Of a stretch of 64,000 nt of DNA, positions 42,281 through 52,257 are shown one piece after another. The stretch covers positions 1-64,000 of the forward strand of contig NZ_JACYXF010000027.1 in the NCBI RefSeq assembly GCF_015352985.1, given 5' to 3'. The position numbers and the translations under genes were made by a program. Source of the DNA: Noviherbaspirillum malthae. GTDB lineage: Bacteria; Pseudomonadota; Gammaproteobacteria; Burkholderiales; Burkholderiaceae_D. Position 1 is the first letter of the stretch. The number at the start of each line of letters is the position of its first letter. The notes beneath the pieces are model-generated. The model saw only the letters and a list, made by a program, of their open reading frames with translations. It was not told the origin of the DNA and did not search any database.

Positions 42281-42488
42281 GGTAATTCCTTCATGCGCAG
42301 CTGCGCTTAATGAAACTGACACCTCGCCGCATGCATGTTTTCCGATGAAGCCGATGAAACGATGGCGGCATGGCGCGGCAAGGTACGGTTGTTATTGATT
42401 GTCGGTTGCCGGCGGCTGCAACACCGCCGTTCAGTTCGTATTCGGTTCGCGTCCCGGTCGCGTTTGTTCGCGCCAGGATCGTTCGGTG

Positions 42489-43595
42489 TTACGGCTTGGC
42501 CTGGTAGCCGACGACTTCGAGGTCGAAACCCGTCATCGACGGCATCTTGCGCGGGCTGGCGAGCAGCTTCATCTTGCCCACGCCGATGTCTTTCAGTATC
42601 TGGGCGCCGATGCCGTAGGTGCGCAGATCGAGGCGGGAGCCGCGCGGCTGCGGAACGGACTCGGGATTGTTGAGCGCTTCAAACTGGGAAAACATCTGTT
42701 CGGCGGACTCTTCGCAATTGAGCAGGATCATCGCGCCGCGTTCCCCTGCCTTGATTGCGGCCATCGCCGACGCCGCATTCCAGGAGTGCGTGGTGACCTC
42801 GGTTTCGAGCAGGTCGAGTATGGATACCGGCTGGTGCACCCGCACCATGGTTTCGAGTTCCGGCGAGATATCGCCATGCACCAGCGCAAGATGTGCGCCG
42901 CCGCTGGGCTTGTCGCGGTAGGCAATGGTGCGGAACGGGCCGTGCGCAGTGTGCATGGTCCGTTCGGCCACGCGCTCGATGATGCTTTCGTTCTGGTTGC
43001 GGTAGTGAATCAGGTCGGCAATGGTGCCGATCTTCAGATTGTGTTCCTTCGCAAACTCGATGAGGTCGGGCAGACGGGCCATGGTGCCGTCATCCTTCAT
43101 GATCTCGCAGATGACGGCGGCGGGCGTCAGGCCTGCCAGTTCGGCGAAGTCGCAGCCGGCCTCGGTATGGCCGGCGCGCATCAGGACGCCGCCCTTCTGG
43201 GCTTTCAACGGAAAAATATGGCCGGGCTGCACGATGTCGGACGCCTTGGCATTCTTCGCGACAGCCATCTGCACGGTGCGGGCCCGGTCTGCGGCCGAGA
43301 TGCCGGTGGTCACGCCTTCGGCCGCTTCGATGGAAACGGTGAAGTTGGTACCGTAGGACGTGCCGTTGCGGGTCGTCATCATCGGCAGGTTCAGCAGGTT
43401 GCAGCGCTCTTCGGTCAGCGTCAGGCAGATCAGGCCGCGCCCATACTTGGCCATGAAGTTGATGGCTTCCGGCGTCACGAATTCGGCCGCCAGGACCAGG
43501 TCGCCTTCGTTTTCCCTATCCTCTTCATCGACGAGGATGACCATGCGGCCGGCGCGCAGCTCGGCAACGATTTCTTGAGTTGTTGAAATAGCCAT
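42489..43595 (-). CDS. ribB: 3,4-dihydroxy-2-butanone-4-phosphate synthase fused to a GTP-cyclohydrolase-II-like domain (RibBX type)
   Basis: This 368-residue protein has a complete N-terminal RibB domain (about 1-205) with the acidic metal loop DEEDRENEGD at 23-32 and GHTEAGCDFAELAGL. The C-terminal part is homologous to GTP cyclohydrolase II but lacks the C-x10-C-x-C zinc site; the region reads RVHQPVSILDLLETEVTTH where RibA has the cysteines. It should therefore not hydrolyse GTP, as in the RibBX variant known from proteobacteria. A separate ribA must exist elsewhere. It lies between ribE and ribH. Confidence 0.94.
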   Translation of the reverse strand: MAISTTQEIVAELRAGRMVILVDEEDRENEGDLVLAAEFVTPEAINFMAKYGRGLICLTLTEERCNLLNLPMMTTRNGTSYGTNFTVSIEAAEGVTTGISAADRARTVQMAVAKNAKASDIVQPGHIFPLKAQKGGVLMRAGHTEAGCDFAELAGLTPAAVICEIMKDDGTMARLPDLIEFAKEHNLKIGTIADLIHYRNQNESIIERVAERTMHTAHGPFRTIAYRDKPSGGAHLALVHGDISPELETMVRVHQPVSILDLLETEVTTHSWNAASAMAAIKAGERGAMILLNCEESAEQMFSQFEALNNPESVPQPRGSRLDLRTYGIGAQILKDIGVGKMKLLASPRKMPSMTGFDLEVVGYQAKP

Positions 43596-43718
43596 GACTG
43601 AAATCCTATGTAGCCCGCTATTTTAAAGGATTTGGCTGCCCCTGAACTTTCAAGTTCGAAACAAACCGCGGTCCTGCGGCCGCCCTGCTCCGGGCTCCGG
43701 TACCGGCCTTCCATCCCC

Positions 43719-44333
43719 TCACTTTTGCAGGCTGAGCATGCGCTCGACGTAGCGCGCAATCAGGTCGATTTCAAGATTGACGCGCGTGCCGGGTTTCAGG
43801 TGCTTGAGAGTGGTGACCTGCACGGTATGCGGAATCAGGTTGATGGAAAATTCGCAGGCCTTCTCCGTATCGCTCACGCGGTTCACGGTCAGCGACACCC
43901 CGTTGACGACGACCGATCCCTTGTAGGCCAAATATCTGGCCATGTCGCTTGGCGCTTCGACGACCAACTCCATCGATTCGCCGACCGGATCGAAGCGCAG
44001 CACCGTACCCAGGCCGTCGACATGGCCGGATACCAGGTGACCGCCGAGGCGGTCGGCGAGAGTCAGCGCCTTTTCGAGGTTGACTTCACCGAGTACGTCC
44101 AGACCAGCGGTGCGGTTGAGGCTTTCACGGGACACGTCGACCGCAAACCCGCTTGCGGTCTTGCTGACGACCGTCATGCAGGCGCCGTTGAGCGCGATCG
44201 AATCGCCGAGAGCCACGTCGTCCATGGGCAGGCCGCCGGCATCGACGGTGAGGCGCACGCCGGCGTCGGCTTGTTCGCCCAGGGGAGTAATCGAGGAAAT
44301 CTTTCCGACAGCAGCGACAATTCCGGTAAACAT
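43719..44333 (-). CDS. ribE: Riboflavin synthase (alpha chain)
   Basis: This 204-residue enzyme dismutates two lumazines to riboflavin and the pyrimidine. It starts MFTGIVAAVGKI and has the two lumazine-binding repeats, with GDSIALNGACMTV and GGHLVSGHVDG in the first and GSVVVNGVSLTVNRV in the second. The ATG at 44333 matches the family N-terminus. It starts 13 bp after the ribD stop. Confidence 0.95.
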   Translation of the reverse strand: MFTGIVAAVGKISSITPLGEQADAGVRLTVDAGGLPMDDVALGDSIALNGACMTVVSKTASGFAVDVSRESLNRTAGLDVLGEVNLEKALTLADRLGGHLVSGHVDGLGTVLRFDPVGESMELVVEAPSDMARYLAYKGSVVVNGVSLTVNRVSDTEKACEFSINLIPHTVQVTTLKHLKPGTRVNLEIDLIARYVERMLSLQK

Positions 44334-44346
44334 GATCGAAATCCGT

Positions 44347-45477
44347 TCAGATGAAACGAGCAAGGATACGCAAATCGGGACCGATCTGCTTGATTTCATG
44401 GAAGGACAGCGGCGTCTTTTCATCGAGACTGTCGGCTGCGCGCAGGTCGAACAAGCCCTGCGCATCTCCCAGAACCGTTGGTGCAAGATAGAGCAGGAGT
44501 TCGTCGACGCAGCCTTCGCGAATCAGCGAACCGTTGAGCTTGAAGCCGGCTTCGACGTGCAGTTCATTGATCTGGCGCCGGCCAAGTTCCTGCATCAGCG
44601 CCTGCAAGTCGACCTTGCCCTGGGCATTCGGCAGCATGATGATCTCGGCGCCCAGCGCACGCAGTTGCGCTTCCTTCTCAGGATTCGGCACGGCAGCGGC
44701 AATCCATGTTCCGCCGCCGGCCAGCACGCGCGCCGACGGGTCGATCTGGAGGCGGCTGTCGATCACGATCCGGCGCGGCTGCCGGGGTGTTTCCACCGCC
44801 CGCACATTGAGCTGAGGATCGTCTTCCTGCACCGTGCCGATGCCGGTGAGGATGGCGCATGCACGGGCGCGCCACCAATGGCCGTCGTCGCGCGCCGCCG
44901 CCGACGTGATCCACTGGCTCTGCCCGTTATGAAGCGCCGTCTTGCCGTCCAGGCTGGCCGCCGCCTTCATGCGCACCCAGGGGCGTCCGCGCTGCATGCG
45001 GGACAGGAATCCGATATTCATTTCCCGCGCCGCGTCGGCGCAGACATCCGTCGTGACTTCGATGCCGGACGCGCGCAGCTTGGCAACCCCTTGCCCGCCG
45101 ACCAGCGGATTCGGATCGCCGAGTGCCGCAACGACGCGGCCGACGCCGGCGCGGATGAGCGCGTCGGCGCACGGCGGCGTCCTGCCGTAATGACTGCAAG
45201 GCTCCAGCGTCACATACACCGTCGCTCCGCGCACGTCGGCGCCGCGGCTTGCTGCATCCTGCAGCGCCTGCACTTCCGCATGCGCCTGCCCCGGAGGCTG
45301 GGTGGCGCCTGCGCCGATGACCTGGCCGTTCTTGACGATGACGCAACCGACACGCGGATTGGGTGTCGTGATGAACATCGACTTTGCCGCCCATTCCAGT
45401 GCCAGCGTCATTGCTTGCGAGTCGTTGAGTATTTCCACGGAGACTTTTCCAAAGCATTGATGAATGAGGTCATGCAT
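44347..45477 (-). CDS. ribD: Bifunctional diaminohydroxyphosphoribosylaminopyrimidine deaminase / 5-amino-6-(5-phosphoribosylamino)uracil reductase
   Basis: This 376-residue enzyme performs two steps of riboflavin synthesis. The N-terminal deaminase has zinc residues in QAHAEVQAL and LEPCSHYGRTPPCADAL; the C-terminal NADPH reductase has RVLAGGGTWIAAAVPN and LHVEAGFKLNGSLI. The start is uncertain: ATG at 45477, or a GTG about 12 codons later that aligns better with RibD N-termini. It follows the minor pilin operon by 91 bp and leads ribE. Confidence 0.94.
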   Translation of the reverse strand: MHDLIHQCFGKVSVEILNDSQAMTLALEWAAKSMFITTPNPRVGCVIVKNGQVIGAGATQPPGQAHAEVQALQDAASRGADVRGATVYVTLEPCSHYGRTPPCADALIRAGVGRVVAALGDPNPLVGGQGVAKLRASGIEVTTDVCADAAREMNIGFLSRMQRGRPWVRMKAAASLDGKTALHNGQSQWITSAAARDDGHWWRARACAILTGIGTVQEDDPQLNVRAVETPRQPRRIVIDSRLQIDPSARVLAGGGTWIAAAVPNPEKEAQLRALGAEIIMLPNAQGKVDLQALMQELGRRQINELHVEAGFKLNGSLIREGCVDELLLYLAPTVLGDAQGLFDLRAADSLDEKTPLSFHEIKQIGPDLRILARFI

Positions 45478-45568
45478 TATCCCGGTGATTGCACAGTCGG
45501 GACAACTGCCTGCCGCTGATGGCATTTTAGCTCGTGTCCTCATGCGCTCCGCCGCCGGAAACACCGGC

Positions 45569-46138
45569 TCAGCAGCTGGACTCTCCGGGCTTGGGTTTGC
45601 AGACGCGCGGCCGTCCGAGCGCATTCAGGACGATGCGCCGCTTTTCGCCGCCGAGTTCGAACGCAATGGAGCCGGACTGGAACTGCTGCCCGCCGGCCGC
45701 GTTGGTCCGCGTCCGCCCGGTGCCGTTGTAGGCGATGTAGGGGTTCGCATTATCGGTCAGCTTGGAGGTTATCGATATTCCGCTTGAGGCCGGCTCGCGC
45801 CGATGGATAATCGTTTCGCCTGCATCGAACGACTGGTTGCCGTTCTCGTCGACCAGAACGATCCAGCCGTCGGACCAGTTTGGCCCCGCCGGCACGAGAT
45901 CGACGCGCCGCCCTCTCTTGATGGCTTCCGAACGGGTCAGCTGGATGGAAGCGAGGAAGTCGTTGGCAGTGCTGGTCAGCCTCTGGCTGTCGATCAGCAG
46001 GCCGAACGCAGGCACCGCCATGCCGGCGAGCACGGCGGCAATCAATATGACGACCATCAGTTCGACAAGCGAAAAGCCCGCGCGCCCGCTGCCATGCATT
46101 TGCGCGCTGCCAAGTGCTCTTTTCCTCGCGGGCATCAT
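45569..46138 (-). CDS. fimT: GspH/FimT family minor pseudopilin
   Basis: This 189-residue type IV pilin-like protein has a prepilin site at Gly21/Phe22 (RAGFSLVELMVVILIAAVL) with Glu26 at the +5 position, then a GspH/FimT globular domain. It should be processed by PilD and join the pilus tip or initiation complex. A GGAG ribosome-binding site precedes the ATG at 46138, one base after the pilE stop. It is the last gene of the pilV-W-X-Y1-E operon. Confidence 0.9.
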   Translation of the reverse strand: MMPARKRALGSAQMHGSGRAGFSLVELMVVILIAAVLAGMAVPAFGLLIDSQRLTSTANDFLASIQLTRSEAIKRGRRVDLVPAGPNWSDGWIVLVDENGNQSFDAGETIIHRREPASSGISITSKLTDNANPYIAYNGTGRTRTNAAGGQQFQSGSIAFELGGEKRRIVLNALGRPRVCKPKPGESSC

Positions 46139-46139
46139 G

Positions 46140-46604
46140 TTATCTCCAGCAGACAGGGTCCGTCGGAGTCCGAAGGCCATTGCTCGACTGCGCGAGTGAA
46201 CCGCATGTCGGATCATCGAACTTCGGCTTGGCGGTGACGGTCACGCAATCCCTGATGACTTCTCCTGCGCATGCATCCGCCGACATGTCGTAGAGACTGC
46301 CGGCAAGGCTGTCCCCGGAATGGGTCTTGAAACCCTTCGGCGCGGAAGCCGAATAGGCAACATAGGAATTTTGCTGGGAGTAATACCGCTCCTGAGCCTG
46401 AAGCGCCTGGAGAAGCGCAGCCTTTCCTTCGCCGCGCTTTGCACGCCGGACGGACTCGACATAGGACGGATAGGCAATGGAAGACAGAATGCCGACCACG
46501 ACGACCGCAACGAGCAGCTCGATCAGCGTAAATCCGGTCATGTCCGCAGAGCCCGAAACGCCGTGCCCGTGCCGCAGCCTTGGTTTATTTCTTGAACAAG
46601 GCAT
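46140..46604 (-). CDS. pilE: Type IV minor pilin PilE
   Basis: This 154-residue protein has a prepilin cleavage site at Gly24/Phe25 (MTGFTLIELLVAVVVVG) with Glu29 at +5 and a C-terminal globular domain with cysteines that can form the D-loop disulfide. A GAGG ribosome-binding site supports the start at 46604, which overlaps the end of pilY1 by 20 bp; the in-frame ATG at 46541 lacks one. Confidence 0.9.
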   Translation of the reverse strand: MPCSRNKPRLRHGHGVSGSADMTGFTLIELLVAVVVVGILSSIAYPSYVESVRRAKRGEGKAALLQALQAQERYYSQQNSYVAYSASAPKGFKTHSGDSLAGSLYDMSADACAGEVIRDCVTVTAKPKFDDPTCGSLAQSSNGLRTPTDPVCWR

Positions 46605-49600
46605 TCCGAATGTCCTCCCAGTTGATGATTTCCCGCCAGCTGAAACGTCCGGCCGGGACTATCGTCTCTACCTTTTCTCCCGCCGCGGCATCTCCGCCCT
46701 TGGGCACGCTGTTGCTTGAGCTGGTGCCGCCCGTGCCGAAGTTGACGACGCTGATCCTTTTCGTCACGGCCCTCCTTCCGACTGCGTTGCGTTCCCCGAC
46801 TTCCACACCGGTGTCAAAAGGGATGGGTGGACTGAGTATGCCGATCACGGAAAGGCGACGGGTCTCGCCGCCCGCAGCCATCCCGCTGAGCGTATCCAGC
46901 ACATAACTGCGGCCGCCGCCGGTCTGGCAGGGATCGGCGCCGGGAATAAGCGTATTGAAGAAAACATAGCCATTGACTACCAGCGGATTGGTAACGTTGC
47001 GTTCACCGGTCTTGTCGGATTCCACGAAGTCGAAATACCACCCTTTCTGCTGATCAGCCCCACCGCCGTAACTGATTTCGGGTCCGGCAATTTCGAAAGT
47101 CCCCTGGCTGGTCCTGTCCAGCGTGCGTTTCGCGAGATCGCCGCGTCCGATCGCTGCGGACGGTTGGGCGCCGCTATCGAGCACGCCGTAAAACGACTGG
47201 ACCGAATAGCCTGAGCTGACCGCATCGTTCTGTTCGATAAATTTTCCGGTACCGAAGAGAACAATGAAGCCGCCGCCCGGTGCGAAGACGATACGAGGCT
47301 GGACGGTGATTGGTTGCCGCGCTCCCTTGTGATCCGTTGCGCTGAACATCGGCTCGGTGCCTGAAAGCGCATCGCTCCAGGGTGCGGCGCCGGTGAAGTT
47401 GAAACGCCACACATTCCCCTGCAGGTCGCCTGCATAGGCATAGCGTACGGCGCCGTCCGCACCGGTCACCAGTGCGGGCGAGGAAAGTCCGTTTTGCAAA
47501 GCTGCATCCTTGCCAGGCATGCGGAGCTTGAAATAGTTTACGCCCTGCTGCCACTTCGCCGACGACAGCTTGTCCAGCGAGAGAAGAAACAAGGCAGTGG
47601 CACCGTCGGTATTGAAACGATTGGCGCCGTCATCCTGGTAATTGTTCAAGCCGCTGGACACGACGACGAAATACTTGAATTGCGGCGCGCCGGAAGATGC
47701 GCCGGTATTGAACTTGGCGATTACGGGCGCACCCATGATATTGCCCATGTCCGGATCGTCCGCATCGGTGAATTCAAACAGGGCTTTACCGCCGTCCGCG
47801 AAATTTGCGGGATCCGTCACATCCAGCGCAAAGACGCCCTGGGCACCCCCTCCCATACCGCTCGCCAGCACCGTCTTCCAGGTACTGCCTACCCGCGCTT
47901 CACTTACCGCGATGCCGCCGTCCACATAAGGGCGGTGCTTGTAATCGGGAGAAGTCAGACGGTTCATGTGCTTCAGGACGGCATTGGGAACAAAGGCAAA
48001 CAATTCCGTACCGTCGCTTGCTGCGAAGGCATGCAGCATGCCGTCATTTGCGCCGACATAAACCGCCCTGGTGCGCTGCTGATGGTTTTTGGCGAAGGTT
48101 TCGTAACTGCTGCCGAAATGCGATGCCGACGGTGCGCCGGCAAAGACGGGATTGCTGTTGAGGATATCCCCCAGCACCCGCTTCCTGCTGCGGAAAAAAC
48201 CGTTCGGCTGATCGGATTCCCATGTCCGTTCGCCGCGCAGGTAGTTCACGCGTGCGGGCCCCTTGCCGTCCGGTTTGCCGTCGACTGGAGATTCGTCGAG
48301 CTGCGCCCGCTGCGCCTCGTTCAAGAAGTCCCACTTGAATTCGACACTAGCCATGGCGCCGCCCGCATTGAACTGGCTGGTGAAGATGCGCCTGTCGGCA
48401 TGCGCCGGCTTGGGAGCCTGCTTGTCCGTACCGGTCAAGATGTGGCCGGCATCCCACTCCGGAGATTTCGCGATATGGATGTGTTCGTTCGCGTCCAGCG
48501 TAATTTTCAGTTTCTTCAGACTGCCGCCCCAGCTGCCGGATTCGAAACCCGGCTGGTAGACGTAGGCACCGTCGCTGGAGATTTTCGTAGTAGAGGCGGA
48601 AACGCCGGCAATCGTGCCGCTGCCGCCGGCAATCGACGCGAAAACCTTGCCGATGGATTGCATCATCTCGGTCGGCTGGCCGGCAAGAAAATAATTGCGA
48701 GGAACAGCCGACGTCCCCGTACCGTCGCTCCACTCGGCATAGCTGCCCCCCGCTGGCACGCCTTCGGATGACATGGTGATGAAAGGATTGTTTTGCGCAG
48801 TCCTTGCATCGAACCCGCCGTATTTCGCGGCGAGATAAAGCTGGCTGTCACGGGGAGGCAGGATGCGATTGCTGCCGTCGATCAGGCCATTGCCGCCCTC
48901 ATCCACATCGATCGCAAAGGTCTTGATCCGGACCGGCTTGTCCAGGCGTATGTCGTTGGTATTGGCCCAGTAAGCCAGTCCCGCCATGTAATAGGTGCCG
49001 TGGCCGGAGGCACCGGTATCCCTGAGGTCAAGTCCGGCAAGATTGCCATTCTTGGCCGGGTTCCCGTAAGTACCCGATGCGTCCGTCTCCATGTCGCCGA
49101 TTCGCTTCGTCCAGTAGGCGACATCGAGTGGCGGCGTCTTGCCGGCGACTTCCGCATCGGCGGAACGAGCGGCATCATAGGCATCGGCCTGGCTGCCGGC
49201 CGGCCCGAACTTGGTTCGCGTGTTGCCGGGCACATGACGATCCCAGTGCGTGTTGACGTCGGCAATGCTTACGATGTAATTGCGCTGGCATGAGGCGACG
49301 ACCGGGTCCTCCCATGTGCCAAGGACAGGAAAGCCATCCTTCATGCTGTTCGTCACATTGCTGATGGCCGCGTCGGTAGGCGCTTTGCCCTGGAAATAGC
49401 GTATGCCTTCATAGAAGAGTTCGCTGACCGGATCGTACTGCTTGTATCGCCCTGTTCTGCCGAACTTGTTGAGGTAGTTGATCACGCCGCTGCCGGCGGT
49501 TTCGTCCGCATTGTCGGGATTGCTGTAGAAAACGCCCGTCGCCGCATTCCATTCCGAGCGATCATTCAAGGCTTCGGCGAATGACGGCGGCTTGCGCTGT

Positions 49601-50577
49601 GTCGCGCCGACGTACTTCACAGGAGCGCGCAGCACTCCTCCGTAACGCTGCGCGGTATCGTCCAGCAGATAGCCCATGGCGCCGATTCTGAGCCGCTCCG
49701 CATTGCGCTGAATCTGCCCCGCCGGCTTGTAGCCGTCACCGTATTGCATGCACAGATCCTTGCGCACCGGACCTTCGCCAGCGTCGCAGACTGCGACACG
49801 CACCAGATAATCGCCAAGCTTCTTGTCCGTTGCGCTGGCAGGCATTTTCCCGGTGCCGTCCCATTGCGACACGCAATACTGGTGTGCCTCATTGCCGTCT
49901 ATCGTGCCGCTACTCACATCGCTGAACAGGATCTTGTTCCTGCAGGAGACGATATACAGGCGCTTGACGTTGAAAGGCGTCACACGGTTGGGAGCGCTAG
50001 CATTGCCGTCCTGCCGGAGTTCGCGCCGCGGGAAGTAGGTGGCATGTGCATAGAAATTCGCTTCCGGCGTATCGGACAATACCGCGCGCTGAAGCACGGT
50101 TTCGCCCGGCTTGTCGACGATGCGGTCTCCGCCGGTAAGCGACAGGCGGAGCATGTCGATGGCGGAAGATGCCGCCCAGTTCATGAAATTGCCGCTGAAG
50201 GTAGTGCCGTCGCATTCATGAAGCGCGTCCGCATCCTTCTCAATTTCGAAGTAAAGCCCTGGATAAAACGTATTTGGATCGTTGCCCGGATTGCGGTTGC
50301 TGCCCTTGTATCGGTAGCATTTCCCGGGATTGAAATAGCCGGCATATTGATGCGTCCGGCTGTAGGTGCCGCCGTCGCCGCGATAAGCGATTCCGACCGT
50401 TGGAAACTCCACCGAAAGACTGAGCAGCAGATTGGGATGCACGTTCAGTCGTCCGTCGAACAGCGGAACTTCGGCAATGCTGACCGGTGGATTCGCTGCG
50501 GCTGCAGGGAAGTGGCTGCCTGCAAGGAGCAAGATCGATCCCAAAAAAGCCCTTGCCAATTGTCGACTGAACCGCAT
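46585..50577 (-). CDS. pilY1: Type IV pilus tip adhesin / biogenesis factor PilY1
   Basis: This 1330-residue exported protein has a signal peptide (QLARAFLGSILLLAG, cleavage near AAAA-NPP) and the C-terminal PilY1 beta-propeller, with LFAFVPNAVLKHMNRL, YVDGGIAVSEARVG and AYAGDLQGNVWRFNFTG, the last near the region that binds Ca2+ in P. aeruginosa PilY1. It caps the pilus with the minor pilins and is needed for extension, adhesion and surface sensing. A GGGAG ribosome-binding site precedes 50577. The ends couple it to pilX (1 bp) and pilE (20 bp overlap). Confidence 0.95.
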   Translation of the reverse strand: MRFSRQLARAFLGSILLLAGSHFPAAAANPPVSIAEVPLFDGRLNVHPNLLLSLSVEFPTVGIAYRGDGGTYSRTHQYAGYFNPGKCYRYKGSNRNPGNDPNTFYPGLYFEIEKDADALHECDGTTFSGNFMNWAASSAIDMLRLSLTGGDRIVDKPGETVLQRAVLSDTPEANFYAHATYFPRRELRQDGNASAPNRVTPFNVKRLYIVSCRNKILFSDVSSGTIDGNEAHQYCVSQWDGTGKMPASATDKKLGDYLVRVAVCDAGEGPVRKDLCMQYGDGYKPAGQIQRNAERLRIGAMGYLLDDTAQRYGGVLRAPVKYVGATQRKPPSFAEALNDRSEWNAATGVFYSNPDNADETAGSGVINYLNKFGRTGRYKQYDPVSELFYEGIRYFQGKAPTDAAISNVTNSMKDGFPVLGTWEDPVVASCQRNYIVSIADVNTHWDRHVPGNTRTKFGPAGSQADAYDAARSADAEVAGKTPPLDVAYWTKRIGDMETDASGTYGNPAKNGNLAGLDLRDTGASGHGTYYMAGLAYWANTNDIRLDKPVRIKTFAIDVDEGGNGLIDGSNRILPPRDSQLYLAAKYGGFDARTAQNNPFITMSSEGVPAGGSYAEWSDGTGTSAVPRNYFLAGQPTEMMQSIGKVFASIAGGSGTIAGVSASTTKISSDGAYVYQPGFESGSWGGSLKKLKITLDANEHIHIAKSPEWDAGHILTGTDKQAPKPAHADRRIFTSQFNAGGAMASVEFKWDFLNEAQRAQLDESPVDGKPDGKGPARVNYLRGERTWESDQPNGFFRSRKRVLGDILNSNPVFAGAPSASHFGSSYETFAKNHQQRTRAVYVGANDGMLHAFAASDGTELFAFVPNAVLKHMNRLTSPDYKHRPYVDGGIAVSEARVGSTWKTVLASGMGGGAQGVFALDVTDPANFADGGKALFEFTDADDPDMGNIMGAPVIAKFNTGASSGAPQFKYFVVVSSGLNNYQDDGANRFNTDGATALFLLSLDKLSSAKWQQGVNYFKLRMPGKDAALQNGLSSPALVTGADGAVRYAYAGDLQGNVWRFNFTGAAPWSDALSGTEPMFSATDHKGARQPITVQPRIVFAPGGGFIVLFGTGKFIEQNDAVSSGYSVQSFYGVLDSGAQPSAAIGRGDLAKRTLDRTSQGTFEIAGPEISYGGGADQQKGWYFDFVESDKTGERNVTNPLVVNGYVFFNTLIPGADPCQTGGGRSYVLDTLSGMAAGGETRRLSVIGILSPPIPFDTGVEVGERNAVGRRAVTKRISVVNFGTGGTSSSNSVPKGGDAAAGEKVETIVPAGRFSWREIINWEDIRNALFKK

Positions 50578-50578
50578 G

Positions 50579-51283
50579 TTATTTCTCTCCCTTCCGGTAA
50601 TACGTCTGCAACACGACCTGCGTCTCTTCCCGCATGCCGAAGCCAATCGCCGTGACGCGATAGAAAACGGTCGGCATTTCGGCGCTATGCCCCTTGTAGG
50701 TGAAGATCATGGGTTCGATCACGTATCTAGGAACCCGCGCAGGAAGCGATCCCGCGCCTGACTGAAACGCCGCTCCCGTGAACTGCCCATAAGGCACCGA
50801 ACTGGCGCTGCCGGAGTCATCGAGAAAATCGACAGCAGCCCAGGCCGGCTTGGCATCCGGACCGGACGGTGCGCGCAGGCCCAACTTGATATTCGACGCA
50901 CCGGCAATACAGCCCGCTTCGGGAAAGCTTTGCATGTTGTCCGAGCTGAACAGATCGCTGCGCGACCTTGCCGGGTCCGGGGACTGCTCGATATCCATTT
51001 CGGCATCCATCAATGCCGCCTCGGCCGCCTGCAGCGCGATCTGGCGATCCCGGTCATTGCGTGACCCCTTTTCCGCCTGCAGGGCGATCTGCGCTGCCGA
51101 CGTTCCCAACAGGAGAATGACAACGAGCATGAGCAGGGAAACAATAAGCGACATGCCCTGCTGTTGCTGCCGTCGCGGGAGTCGTTGCTGTCGCTGCTGT
51201 GGTTGCATCGGCCGTCCAGCTTTCATTGCCGAAGTCCTCCGGGGCTGATGGGCAAATGCAGGGAGTCGCTTGCTACCGTTCAT
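50579..51283 (-). CDS. pilX: Type IV minor pilin PilX
   Basis: This 234-residue protein has a basic Q/R-rich leader and a prepilin-like segment QQGMSLIVSLLMLVVILLLG with cleavage expected after Gly43. The +5 residue is Val, not Glu, which is usual for PilX-type pilins. The ATG overlaps the pilW stop as ATGA. It functions with PilV, PilW, PilE and PilY1 in pilus assembly. Confidence 0.88.
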   Translation of the reverse strand: MNGSKRLPAFAHQPRRTSAMKAGRPMQPQQRQQRLPRRQQQQGMSLIVSLLMLVVILLLGTSAAQIALQAEKGSRNDRDRQIALQAAEAALMDAEMDIEQSPDPARSRSDLFSSDNMQSFPEAGCIAGASNIKLGLRAPSGPDAKPAWAAVDFLDDSGSASSVPYGQFTGAAFQSGAGSLPARVPRYVIEPMIFTYKGHSAEMPTVFYRVTAIGFGMREETQVVLQTYYRKGEK

Positions 51284-52257
51284 CAATCGGCTCCGTCCGC
51301 CGCATTGCGCAATTGGATCGTTGTTGAAAAGACCTTCCGCAAGCGGTTTCGCGTCGATGCAGGAAGGTCTTCCTTGCTCAAGCGGACTCCCTGATCACCG
51401 GCGCCGTGCTGTTCCGAATACTCCTTGCCGAACAAGTCATATACGTCAGATGCCGCATTACCGCCAGGATCTGCATTGGCGCTGCCGCGGACAAGAAGCG
51501 CCACATTGACTGCGACCACTTTCTTCCAGTGTGTCTTGGCATTGCGGACAGCGGACTCTCCGGCGCCAACAGCGGCATCATCGAGCGCATTGATTGCCGC
51601 CGCATTGAGCAAGCGGTTGGATATGCCGTCATTGTCCGTATCCAGGCCGTACAGCACATGAAATGCCTCGATGCCGCGCGCGATGGCGTCCGAACTCCAG
51701 CCGTCATCCCCGGAATATTTGCAGTACAGCTGCGGCTCGCCGGTTCCATCCGTGGCCACATAAAAAATACTGGAGCCGCGCTGACCGCCAGCAACCGGAA
51801 AGCCGGCGCAATTGAGCATCGTTCCATCCGCCGCACCGAAGAACTGAACGGATAACGTGTCGCTTCCATTGACCGATTGCGTCTGCGGCGACGTCATGCC
51901 CGTGGTACTGGCCTTCAGGCTGCGTGCATCCAGGCCCTCGATGCTTGGGCTCATGCCAGGCTTGACGACAGCCGGCGACTCGTTGCGATCCCAATCCACA
52001 TAGGCGGCCTGCCTTAAGCTTCTGGCGATGATTTCCAGCGCAAAGCGGCCGGTATCATCAATATGCGTTGCGTCGTCGCCGGCCGTGTAGGCGTTCTTGG
52101 ATGACAGGAATGCCGATGTCGCGGCGATGACGATCAGCAGGCCAAGCGTCAGCGAAATCATCAGCTCGATCAGCGTCAGTCCCTTCTGGCCTGCACTGCC
52201 GGGATAGCCATGCAGCGGCCCTGGTCGCCATGTGCGCGATGAAGATCCTGCACTCAT
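51283..52257 (-). CDS. pilW: Type IV minor pilin PilW
   Basis: This 324-residue protein has a 26-residue leader, cleavage before Leu27 (GQKGLTLIELMISLTLGLL) and Glu31 at +5, followed by a large periplasmic domain typical of PilW. Its ATG overlaps the pilV TGA and its TGA overlaps the pilX ATG, so translation is coupled along the operon. Confidence 0.9.
   Translation of the reverse strand: MSAGSSSRTWRPGPLHGYPGSAGQKGLTLIELMISLTLGLLIVIAATSAFLSSKNAYTAGDDATHIDDTGRFALEIIARSLRQAAYVDWDRNESPAVVKPGMSPSIEGLDARSLKASTTGMTSPQTQSVNGSDTLSVQFFGAADGTMLNCAGFPVAGGQRGSSIFYVATDGTGEPQLYCKYSGDDGWSSDAIARGIEAFHVLYGLDTDNDGISNRLLNAAAINALDDAAVGAGESAVRNAKTHWKKVVAVNVALLVRGSANADPGGNAASDVYDLFGKEYSEQHGAGDQGVRLSKEDLPASTRNRLRKVFSTTIQLRNAADGAD

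Noticed and set aside
42281..45568. FMN riboswitch in the riboflavin gene leaders
   Set aside because: None of the gaps contains the conserved FMN (RFN) element blocks.
50300..50400. RGD tripeptide in PilY1 (residues 66-68) as an integrin-binding motif
   Set aside because: It lies in the N-terminal region, unlike the mid-protein RGD known from P. aeruginosa PilY1; a chance match is more likely.
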